DNA of 64,000 nt from Enterococcus gallinarum NBRC 100675. Its GTDB lineage: Bacteria; Bacillota; Bacilli; Lactobacillales; Enterococcaceae. The stretch is from contig NZ_BCQE01000008.1 of the NCBI RefSeq assembly GCF_001544275.1, positions 62,001-126,000 on the forward strand, written 5' to 3'. The position numbers and the translations under genes are program-made. Positions 35,940 through 43,833 of the stretch are shown here, one piece after another; positions within the stretch are counted from its first letter, which is position 1, and each line of letters starts with the position of its first letter. The notes beneath the pieces were generated by a model. That model saw only the letters and a program-made list of their open reading frames with translations. It searched no databases and was not told the DNA's origin.

Positions 35940-36935
35940 ATGTCTGCCAATAAAAACTTGATTCGCCACCAGAATATTCAAGTCGTCTTAAAAGAATTGT
36001 TTCAAAAAGGGACCTCTTTTGCATCCGATCTGGTAAAAGAGACCGGCATCAGTATGGTGACGATCAATTCTTTATTAAAAGATCTTGTTTCAGAGGGAAT
36101 GGTAACGAAAGGCGAGCTCGTTCAAAGAGAGATTGGGCGCCCAGCTATCGAATATTGCTTTAACTATAAGTACTCAAAATCATTGTTGCTCGCTTTGATA
36201 GAAGTAAATCGTCAATTGGAGTTGAGAAGCTACCTCATCGATTTAAAAGGAACGATCTTAGCTACGCAGCACCAAGCTTTTCCCGAGATCACACCGACAG
36301 CCTTTCAGAGTCTTGCCCGACAATCCATCGAAGCTTTCGCTGATGTCGAACAGATCGCTGTGCTGTTGCCAGGAAAAATCAGTGAGGGTGTCGTGACTTC
36401 CAGCTGGTATGAAAAGTTTGATGGATGGGATCTTGACCAGTTATTCAAGGAGATCACGCCTATTCCTTGCTTTTATCAAAATGATGCCCATTTACTGACC
36501 GTTGGCCACTGTATTGCCAAGCAGATTTCTCTCTCGGAAAACATCGTAGGTATTTATAATCCCGAAAACAGTATGCCTGGGATTACGTTGATCTTCAATG
36601 CTTCCTTGTTAGAAGGCCAAAATGCGCTTGCTGGAGAAGCAAAATACTTACCAGGCTTTATCGACAAAGGTGCACCAAAAAGTACTCAAGAATTGGTGGC
36701 CCGCTTATCTGCTTTAGTGCCTTTTTATAATGCTGCTTTTGCTCCTGATCGCTTTGTTTTTGCCAGTACAGCAGCAATAGAAGAAGACTTGCTAACGGCT
36801 ATCACTCACGACCCTTTAATTACCAAACAACCGAATCATCCTGTATATACCTTTGTTCACGACTTCGATCAAGCCATGATCTTGGGTATGCACTGGCTGC
36901 TTTTCCGCAATACCCCCTATGATCTATCTTACTAA
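35940..36935 (+). CDS. ROK-family (NagC/XylR-like) transcriptional regulator
   Basis: 331 aa. An N-terminal winged helix-turn-helix (about residues 8-70: RHQNIQVVLKELFQKG, SMVTINSLLKDLVSEGMV, then EIGRPAIEY, the usual wing GRP motif) is joined to a degenerate ROK sugar-binding domain (about 75-325). The ROK kinase glycine motif and the zinc Cys motif are not clear, so catalytic activity is unlikely. ATG follows AAAGGAGGCAATGTC. Divergent to the HAD phosphatase, which it probably represses. Confidence 0.83.
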   Translation: MSANKNLIRHQNIQVVLKELFQKGTSFASDLVKETGISMVTINSLLKDLVSEGMVTKGELVQREIGRPAIEYCFNYKYSKSLLLALIEVNRQLELRSYLIDLKGTILATQHQAFPEITPTAFQSLARQSIEAFADVEQIAVLLPGKISEGVVTSSWYEKFDGWDLDQLFKEITPIPCFYQNDAHLLTVGHCIAKQISLSENIVGIYNPENSMPGITLIFNASLLEGQNALAGEAKYLPGFIDKGAPKSTQELVARLSALVPFYNAAFAPDRFVFASTAAIEEDLLTAITHDPLITKQPNHPVYTFVHDFDQAMILGMHWLLFRNTPYDLSY

Positions 36936-36970
36936 ACCTTTCCGTTGGGCATTGGGATTTGCGTCAAAAA

Positions 36971-37042
36971 AACGAACGAGTAGATCCCTCCTTTTTACAG
37001 GTGAAAAGTTACGCCAAATCAAGGGATCACCGTTCGATTTTT
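36971..37042. terminator. Bidirectional terminator between ROK regulator and VOC gene
   Basis: Broken stem: CGAACG (36973-36978) with CGTTCG (37031-37036), and GATCCCT (36983-36989) with AGGGATC (37022-37028), flanked by A6 on the left and T5 on the right. Confidence 0.7.
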
Positions 37043-37044
37043 GT

Positions 37045-37425
37045 TTACGCAACAGTAATTTCGATCAAATTCCCTTCAGGATCTTGAATCACCGCTTCAT
37101 AATAACCATCTCCTGTTGTGCGGGGACCGCTCAGTAGAGGAAAGCCATCTGAGACAAAACGTTGCGCATAAGCATCCACTTCCGCTTGACTTTTCAGAGC
37201 CATCGCTAAGTGCGTGTAACCCAGTGTATCTGTTCCACCAGGGTGAAGATGCTGCTTTGTCGTTAATTCGATACGACTGCCAGAATCAAAACGCAAAAAA
37301 TAAGATTGAAACCCAGTCTTGGTGTTGTGATATTTTTCAGAACGTTGGGCACCAAAATAAGTTTCATAAAATTCGGCCATTTTTTCTAGATCACGAACCC
37401 AAATGGCAATGTGTTCCACAAACAT
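37045..37425 (-). CDS. VOC-family (glyoxalase/bleomycin-resistance fold) protein
   Basis: 126 aa, one VOC domain formed by two beta-alpha-beta-beta-beta repeats: FVEHIAIWVRDLEKMAEFYE at the start and GYTHLAMALKS near residue 69. Metal-ligand-like residues are His5, Glu54 (RIELTT), His72 and Glu122 (LIEITV), the pattern of glyoxalase I-like enzymes, though many family members have other activities. ATG lies behind a GAGG-type site. Single gene, convergent with the ROK regulator. Confidence 0.85.
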   Translation of the reverse strand: MFVEHIAIWVRDLEKMAEFYETYFGAQRSEKYHNTKTGFQSYFLRFDSGSRIELTTKQHLHPGGTDTLGYTHLAMALKSQAEVDAYAQRFVSDGFPLLSGPRTTGDGYYEAVIQDPEGNLIEITVA

Positions 37426-37717
37426 CGTATCCCTCTTTTCGCTTTTTTATGAAAAGAATCCACTTTACTTGTCCTTTGATCATACACATCCAGATTCTTC
37501 TCTTATTCATTGTATCGAAGTTTCTTCTTTCCAGCAATTTTATTCCTATCACAGAGCAATCCTCTTTCTTCTTATTTCCTCTTATTTTTAGCCATTACTT
37601 GAATGGTTTTTCTGAAACCAGTCGCAATAGTTGCAGTTCCTCAAAAATTTCTCTAAAGTGAAAGAAAATAAGTCATCGATCAAAAAAGATTCTCCAGTTT
37701 GCGAAGGAGGAATGAAA

Positions 37718-39565
37718 ATGAACATCGCAATCATCGGTGCCGGACCGCGAGGATTGTCCCTATGTGAAAGGTTGATTGCTCAAGCAAGTATCAATCAGCA
37801 GTCCCTATCCCTCACATTGATTGATCCCTATCCCCCTGGAGGCGCTATTTGGCAAACGAATCAACCGCAAAGTTTGCTACTCAATTCTGTGACCAGTCAA
37901 GTTACCCTTTTTACTGACGAAACGCTAGAAACTGGTGGCCCGATCACCCCCGGTCCCAGTCTTTACGAATGGGCAAAAAAAGACGGTAGGAATTTTGCTA
38001 GAAAAAATCAGCCCTCACTGGTACCAGAAATTGACAACTTAGATCCTGACGGTCATTGTTCTCGCGCAATATACGGGTTGTATCAGAAATGGTTTTATCA
38101 GCAATTGATTGAAACATTGCCCCCATTCATCACATTCACGTATTTGCAGGAAAACGCCATTGGCCTAATACCGAAACAAACGCACTATTTACTAAAAACA
38201 GACAGGCATTCTCTTCAATCGGACCGAGTGATTCTGGCAGTCGGGCATCATCAAGTCTCGCTCACTGAAGAAGAAGATCGATTAAACGAATTCGCCCGCC
38301 AGAAAGGCTTTTTGTATTCTCCGCCTCAGAATGCAGCGGATGTCGATTTTAATAAAGTTAAAGGCGGAGAACCTGTCATTCTTCGAGGTCTAGGATTGGC
38401 GTTCTTTGATTATGTCACTCGTTTGACTACTGATCGCGGCGGGGTCTTTATTGGTACTGATTGCCTTCGCTACATTCCTTCGGGCAATGAACCAACAATC
38501 ATTGCCGGATCAGGAAGAGGTTTGCCATACCACGCACGAGGAGCCAATCAGAAGCAGCCAACAGAACAGATTCTGCCTCGCTTCTTGACAACGGAACGAC
38601 TCCGCTCTTGGCAAGCGAAAGGGCAAGATCAGTCCACTGAGTTTTTCTTTTATTTGCAAAAAGAAATGGAACTTGTTTATTATCAACGCTGGCTGTCTCA
38701 AGGTGATCAAGAGGCTTTTCAAGCGGCTTTTACTGAACAGTTTGTCCGCCAAAATGGAGCCACCGATGTTTTGACAGACTTCCAAATTCCTCGCCAAAAT
38801 TGGTTGGACTGGCGCTATATCTTAGATCCTTACGAAAGAAAAGAGAGCCAATCGGTTCGCGACTTTCTGTTAACCTATCTTACTTGGGATGTTACAGAAG
38901 CGGCCAAAGGAAATTTAACTAGTCCGATTAGCAGTATGTTTGAATTATTAAAGGATTTGCGTGATCCCTTGCGCTTTATGCTTGATCAACAATTGTTTTC
39001 GCCAAAAGCATTGAAAGAAAAATTCTGGCAGTCATTCGTTCCTTTGAACGCATTTTTATCGATTGGTCCCCCACTTCAGCGTATTCGGGAATTGATCGCA
39101 CTGATCGAAGCAGATATCGTCACGATTCTTGGTCCAAAGATGACAGTAGAAGAAAGCGACACCTTTGTGGCCTATTCAACAAACTATCCCCAACAACGAT
39201 ATCCCGCTAAACAGGTATTGGAAGCTCGGATTCAATCGACGGATATTCGTCGTACCGCTAATCCATTGTTAAGACAATTACTAGCTGATGGCATTGCCAG
39301 TCCTCATAAGTTATACCTTCCTAAGGAGGCTCCGTTTTACACAGGTGCCATTGCGATCGATCCGGCCACAAGCCAGTTGCTTGATCCAAATGATCAGATC
39401 CAAGAGGGACTTTACTGTTTTGGTATCCCAACAGAAGGCATTCACTGGCTAACCGCCGCCACAGCACAACCGGGAACAAATGCTTTTAATTTACGTCAAG
39501 CAGATCAGATTGCTGCCCATTGCTTGACTAGTTCTCTGCTTGGGGATAGGAGCTGCCTTCAATAA
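37718..39565 (+). CDS. FAD/NAD(P)-binding protein of unknown reaction
   Basis: 615 aa. The dinucleotide-binding motif IIGAGPRGLSLCERL begins at residue 4, followed by PPGGAIWQTNQP and a second nucleotide site region VILAVGHHQVS near residue 200. The architecture fits the NAD_binding_9/FAD-NAD(P) group (about 600 aa), whose activities are mostly unproven. The start at 37718 is chosen because GGAGG lies seven nt upstream; an ATG two codons earlier is too close. It precedes the MoxR gene by 58 nt and may share its transcript. Confidence 0.8.
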   Translation: MNIAIIGAGPRGLSLCERLIAQASINQQSLSLTLIDPYPPGGAIWQTNQPQSLLLNSVTSQVTLFTDETLETGGPITPGPSLYEWAKKDGRNFARKNQPSLVPEIDNLDPDGHCSRAIYGLYQKWFYQQLIETLPPFITFTYLQENAIGLIPKQTHYLLKTDRHSLQSDRVILAVGHHQVSLTEEEDRLNEFARQKGFLYSPPQNAADVDFNKVKGGEPVILRGLGLAFFDYVTRLTTDRGGVFIGTDCLRYIPSGNEPTIIAGSGRGLPYHARGANQKQPTEQILPRFLTTERLRSWQAKGQDQSTEFFFYLQKEMELVYYQRWLSQGDQEAFQAAFTEQFVRQNGATDVLTDFQIPRQNWLDWRYILDPYERKESQSVRDFLLTYLTWDVTEAAKGNLTSPISSMFELLKDLRDPLRFMLDQQLFSPKALKEKFWQSFVPLNAFLSIGPPLQRIRELIALIEADIVTILGPKMTVEESDTFVAYSTNYPQQRYPAKQVLEARIQSTDIRRTANPLLRQLLADGIASPHKLYLPKEAPFYTGAIAIDPATSQLLDPNDQIQEGLYCFGIPTEGIHWLTAATAQPGTNAFNLRQADQIAAHCLTSSLLGDRSCLQ

Positions 39566-39623
39566 ATTGCGATTGCAAATAAAAACCGATACAATAAAAG
39601 AAAAGGCTCAAGGAGGTTGAAAA

Positions 39624-40562
39624 ATGGCAGATGAACTACAAAAGATCGATGCGTTGATCAATGAAGTCGAGAAAGTGATTTTAGGAAAACGTGATGTGAT
39701 CCAATTAACTGTGGCGGCATTATTGGCAGGTGGTCACGTTTTGTTTGAAGATATTCCCGGAGTAGGGAAAACGATGCTAGTCAAATCATTGGCAAAAGCC
39801 ATCCAAAGCGACTATAAGCGTGTTCAGTTCACCCCAGATCTTTTGCCCAATGATATCTTAGGTGTATCGATCTTCAATTCAGAAAACCAGCAATTTGAAT
39901 TTCGACCGGGACCTATCTTTACTTCTGTGTTATTAGCAGATGAAATCAATCGGACGACACCTCGTACACAAGCAGCATTATTGGAAGCAATGTCTGAGAA
40001 TCACGTGACCATCGATAATCAAACCTACGCTCTAAGCCCTCACTTTTTTGTGTTGGCGACCCAAAACCCAATCGAATATGAAGGAACCTATCCTTTGCCG
40101 GAAGCACAACTAGATCGTTTTTTGTTTCGATTGCACATTGGCTACCCTGCTTTTCAAGATGAACTTGCCTTACTGATTGGTCAACGCCAACAATCACTCG
40201 AACAAATCAGAACCATATTGACCTCGCAAGAAGTTACCGCACTGAAACAAATGGTCGATCAAGTTTTTGTGGAAGACCAGGTCGCTCGCTATGCGCTGCA
40301 GTTGGTCCAAGCTAGCCGCAATCATAATGCCATAGATTTAGGCATCAGCCCTCGTGGCGGCATTGCTTTTTTAAAAGGGGCAAAAGCATTGGCTTTGACC
40401 GAAGGTAGAACCTATGTGACACCACAAGATTTGCAACGAATCTTGCCAGCCGTTTTTGGACATCGCTTATTATTAAAAGGCGGGATCACAGCTAGTCAGG
40501 AAAGTGTATCGGAGATCATGAAACAAATGATCCAACGAGTCCCTGTACCAGTGAGGCGCTGA
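39624..40562 (+). CDS. MoxR-family AAA+ ATPase
   Basis: 312 aa chaperone-like AAA+ ATPase. Seen: Walker A IPGVGKTML (about residues 42-50), Walker B LLADEINRT (about 105-113), the sensor region ATQNPIEYEGTYPLPEAQLDRF and the Arg finger region SPRGG. MoxR proteins act with DUF58 and transglutaminase-like membrane proteins in maturing or remodelling protein complexes; the client here is unknown. AAGGAGG precedes the ATG. The DUF58 gene follows after 2 nt. Confidence 0.93.
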   Translation: MADELQKIDALINEVEKVILGKRDVIQLTVAALLAGGHVLFEDIPGVGKTMLVKSLAKAIQSDYKRVQFTPDLLPNDILGVSIFNSENQQFEFRPGPIFTSVLLADEINRTTPRTQAALLEAMSENHVTIDNQTYALSPHFFVLATQNPIEYEGTYPLPEAQLDRFLFRLHIGYPAFQDELALLIGQRQQSLEQIRTILTSQEVTALKQMVDQVFVEDQVARYALQLVQASRNHNAIDLGISPRGGIAFLKGAKALALTEGRTYVTPQDLQRILPAVFGHRLLLKGGITASQESVSEIMKQMIQRVPVPVRR

Positions 40563-40564
40563 TT

Positions 40565-41590
40565 ATGAGCAAACAGCGGTTATTCGGAAAGCATCTGGTA
40601 TTTTTCACCACTTATTTTCTTTTATTGAGTTATTGTATCGTTTTTAATAATGAAGCAGGCTGGAGTCTCTTTTTCTTTCTTACTTTGTTAGTACTGGTTG
40701 ACCTGTTATTCATTCTGCCTTCCTTGAATAAAATCCAAGTGACTCTTGAAGAATCTATCCAAACACAAAAAAATAAACAAACGCCTTTGCCACTGCAAGT
40801 TTTCAAGTACCGACCAACACTGTTGCCGATTCCGCAGCTGTCATTCATCTTTCAAAAACAGGAACAGACGCTCACTTTTTATCGGGGCGAATCTATCCGC
40901 TTTGAGATGCTGTGGCTTCCTACCGCTCGAGGAGCTTATAAAGACTTGCCATTGACCCTTACAAGTCAAGAACTTTGGGGATTCTTCAAAAAAAGACGGC
41001 AAGTAAAGATCCAGCAAGAAGTACTCGTTCTGCCAGAAAATAGACCCGAGGTCCTATCCTTGATGACGCTTTTTGAAAAAAAACCGCGAAAATATACTTA
41101 CGGGGAACCAAATTTCACCATTCGAAACTACCGTAACTATCAGCAAGGGGATTCATTAAAGCATATTGACTGGAAGCTCTCCAGTAAACAGCAAGAACTG
41201 ATTTATCGAGAACATGAAACGGAACAACAACAGGAGTTGACTTTGTTGTTTTGGGGTGAATCTCACCCTGCTTTTGAAGACACATTGGCGATCTTCTTTT
41301 CGCTACAAAATCTCTTGCTTAAAAAGATGCCTTTTCAGCAACTATTGATCGGCAAGGACCTGGATTCCCCTTATCAAATCCATGCTGGAGCTTTCGCAGC
41401 GATTCAGCCATTTATCACAGTCCCAGAACCATTGCCCAAAATCTCAGGGCGTCAGGTGATTATCATCACACCGGCTGTCTCGCAATCCTTAGAAGTCTAT
41501 CTGGAATCCTTGACGCGAAGCAACATGCTGCAAGTTTATACGTATCATGACCTGATCCAACGACTGTCGAACAAAGAGGTGTCTGAATGA
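40565..41590 (+). CDS. DUF58 membrane protein
   Basis: 341 aa. Two adjacent N-terminal membrane segments (about residues 10-28 and 32-52) are followed by a soluble region with the DUF58 signature YQQGDSLKHIDWKLSSK (about residues 195-211). This is the usual MoxR partner; part of the domain resembles a von Willebrand A fold. It overlaps the transglutaminase gene by 4 nt, so all three are coupled. Confidence 0.9.
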   Translation: MSKQRLFGKHLVFFTTYFLLLSYCIVFNNEAGWSLFFFLTLLVLVDLLFILPSLNKIQVTLEESIQTQKNKQTPLPLQVFKYRPTLLPIPQLSFIFQKQEQTLTFYRGESIRFEMLWLPTARGAYKDLPLTLTSQELWGFFKKRRQVKIQQEVLVLPENRPEVLSLMTLFEKKPRKYTYGEPNFTIRNYRNYQQGDSLKHIDWKLSSKQQELIYREHETEQQQELTLLFWGESHPAFEDTLAIFFSLQNLLLKKMPFQQLLIGKDLDSPYQIHAGAFAAIQPFITVPEPLPKISGRQVIIITPAVSQSLEVYLESLTRSNMLQVYTYHDLIQRLSNKEVSE

Positions 41591-43737
41591 ATCCTTTGAT
41601 CAAAAAAGCCATAATCGGAGCTCTGACTTACATTGCGATCATTTTGACGGTGCTGCCGTTTTTAGCAGTCTACCACTTAGGGCATCAAACTACGTTGCTT
41701 CTGTACGCCTTTCTGATTTGCTTCGTGAGTATTTTAAGTCCTCGTATTCGCTACAGTCTGCCTTTTTACATCGTAGGCTGGTTTGTCACGCTTTACCGCT
41801 TTTTTCCTTATGGTGAAGGATTTTCCTTCACTTGGTTCCAAAGATATTTTTATGATTTGCAAACCGCTCTCAGCGAGATTCTGGCTGGCAAAGTCGGCTA
41901 TATCACTGAACTTGTTGCAGTGACCATTATCGTCACCGGCATTCTTCTGTTTGCTGTGTTCTCGATCTACATCCAGCATTTTTATATTGTCTACGGTGCA
42001 ATGTGTCTCTATCTGCTGACTGTCGTGATTTTTAATGATTTCAATCTAACGTGGCATTTGTTGGGGGTGTGTTTTTGCGGAGTTCTTTGCAGCCTGATCA
42101 AAACCCAACAGCTGAAAACTTTACGAGAATGGAGATTCTGGCTGGGACTCACCCTGCTATGCGCTTTACTCCTGGTGGGAGCGACACTACTGCCAAGAAC
42201 CGCGATTCGCGATCGCTTGGTGGCAGCCACCACTAGTATACGCACACAAGCGAATCAACGCGGTTTTTATCAGTTTATCGAAGAACATGGTGCACCTAGC
42301 GGGTCCCGTACAGGCTTTAGCGAAAATGATCGGCAATTAGGCGGTCCCTTATTAGACGATGATACGGTGTTATTTACTGCCCAACAAGATACCCGCCATT
42401 ATTGGCGAGTAGAAAGCAAAGATTTTTATTCTGGTAAAGGTTGGATCAACACGATACGTGAAGAAAATTTGCGAACAGAGCCTGATTCCCTGCTGATTGT
42501 AGATAACAGTTATCAACAAAATTATCTTCAAGAAGAAACTGTCCAGCTTTATTTGCAGAATCAGGGTGATTATTTGCCATTACCCTACGGAAGTAATCAA
42601 CTGACTATTAAAGAAGGAGCCACTGGATTTATTGTGGATGATGCGGTCCAACGAGTAGATCTAATGGAGCCGCAGCAACAGATTGAAGTCTCACTGGCTT
42701 GGCAGCCAGCGGAATATGCCGCTGAAGCATTGCAGTCATTGCCGCGGCAACAGCCAGATACTCCCGTTGACTATACACAATTACCAGCGAACCTTCCTGA
42801 ACGGATTCGGCAACTCGCTCTCTCGATCACAGAAGATCAAGGCACCGTCTTCGAACAAGTCACAGCCATTGAAAATCACTTGAAAAATTCGATTGAATTC
42901 CGCTATTCAAAAACGGATGCCGTCTACCCAGCAGAAGAACAAGACTATGTCGATCAATTCTTGTTCGAATCTAAAGTTGGCTATTGTGATAATTTTTCTA
43001 CTGCAATGGTGGTCTTATTACGGACGCTCGATATCCCGGCTCGCTGGGTCAAGGGCTTTTCACCGGGAGATGCTCAAACTGAAAATGGCCTGACGACATT
43101 TACCGTGAGAAATCGCAACGCGCATTCGTGGGCGGAAGTCTATTTTGCCGGTTTTGGCTGGGTACCGTTTGAGCCGACGCCGAACTTTCAAAATCCTGAT
43201 CGTCCCGAATTGCAAACAACAACTGCCTCTTCTGAAGAATTACCTGAAACGAGCAGTTCTAGTCGCGAGTCTTCTACCAGCAGCAGTGAGGCTAGCAGTT
43301 CGACAACAAGTGCGTCCACTGTTGCACCTTCAAATGAACAGCTTTTCTCTTCTGAAACACGGCAATGGATCAGTTATTTTCTACAAGCTATCGCTTGCTT
43401 GATGTTCTTAGGATTGCTGTATCTTTTGCGTCGCTACTTTTTCCGAATTCGCATCTGGTTTATTTATCGCTTTAGTTCCGAACCATTACCAACCGCCTAT
43501 CCTGTCTTAATGAAACAAGCAACAAAAGTACTTTTCCATGCTGATTCGGAACCTCTTAGTGAGTATGCCCGCCGATTGGAAGATGTCTATCCTATTTTTC
43601 ACGGCAGTTTTGTCCAACTGACTGCAAGTTATGAAAATTATCTGTACGGCGGGAAACCAGTAGCCAGCCAAAAGCAGCTGATCCTTCATGTCGCCCAACA
43701 AATCAGTCAATTAAAGAAAATCAATCAAGTCCATTAA
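41587..43737 (+). CDS. Transglutaminase-like membrane protein (TgpA/YebA-type)
   Basis: 716 aa. Five to six N-terminal membrane segments (residues 10-205) are followed by an extracellular transglutaminase-like domain. Its triad is visible: Cys in VGYCDNFSTAM (about residue 468), His in NAHSWAEVYF (about 515) and Asp/Glu in WVPFEPTP. A Ser/Thr-rich linker (about 550-585) leads to a final membrane segment (about 600-620) and a cytoplasmic DUF4129-like tail. This layout matches TgpA-family proteins. Third gene of the MoxR-DUF58-transglutaminase operon; substrate unknown. Confidence 0.9.
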   Translation: MNPLIKKAIIGALTYIAIILTVLPFLAVYHLGHQTTLLLYAFLICFVSILSPRIRYSLPFYIVGWFVTLYRFFPYGEGFSFTWFQRYFYDLQTALSEILAGKVGYITELVAVTIIVTGILLFAVFSIYIQHFYIVYGAMCLYLLTVVIFNDFNLTWHLLGVCFCGVLCSLIKTQQLKTLREWRFWLGLTLLCALLLVGATLLPRTAIRDRLVAATTSIRTQANQRGFYQFIEEHGAPSGSRTGFSENDRQLGGPLLDDDTVLFTAQQDTRHYWRVESKDFYSGKGWINTIREENLRTEPDSLLIVDNSYQQNYLQEETVQLYLQNQGDYLPLPYGSNQLTIKEGATGFIVDDAVQRVDLMEPQQQIEVSLAWQPAEYAAEALQSLPRQQPDTPVDYTQLPANLPERIRQLALSITEDQGTVFEQVTAIENHLKNSIEFRYSKTDAVYPAEEQDYVDQFLFESKVGYCDNFSTAMVVLLRTLDIPARWVKGFSPGDAQTENGLTTFTVRNRNAHSWAEVYFAGFGWVPFEPTPNFQNPDRPELQTTTASSEELPETSSSSRESSTSSSEASSSTTSASTVAPSNEQLFSSETRQWISYFLQAIACLMFLGLLYLLRRYFFRIRIWFIYRFSSEPLPTAYPVLMKQATKVLFHADSEPLSEYARRLEDVYPIFHGSFVQLTASYENYLYGGKPVASQKQLILHVAQQISQLKKINQVH

Positions 43738-43751
43738 GTGAACCAAGAGAA

Positions 43752-43794
43752 AAGAACCGAAAGCGCAGTGCTGTATTCTGCGCCTTCGGTTCTT
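43752..43794. terminator. Bidirectional terminator
   Basis: Stem AAGAACCGAAAGCGCAG (43752-43768) / CTGCGCCTTCGGTTCTT (43778-43794), one internal mismatch, flanked by A-rich and T-rich sequence. It closes the MoxR operon on plus and the cation ATPase on minus. Confidence 0.9.
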
Positions 43795-43833
43795 ATTTTG
43801 TTCATTTGATTAGCGAAAACACTCCCGCGAATA

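Noticed and set aside
37116-37661. 181-codon plus-strand open frame
   Set aside because: Its first half is antisense to the VOC gene and the second half runs through A/T-rich intergenic DNA; no ribosome binding site.
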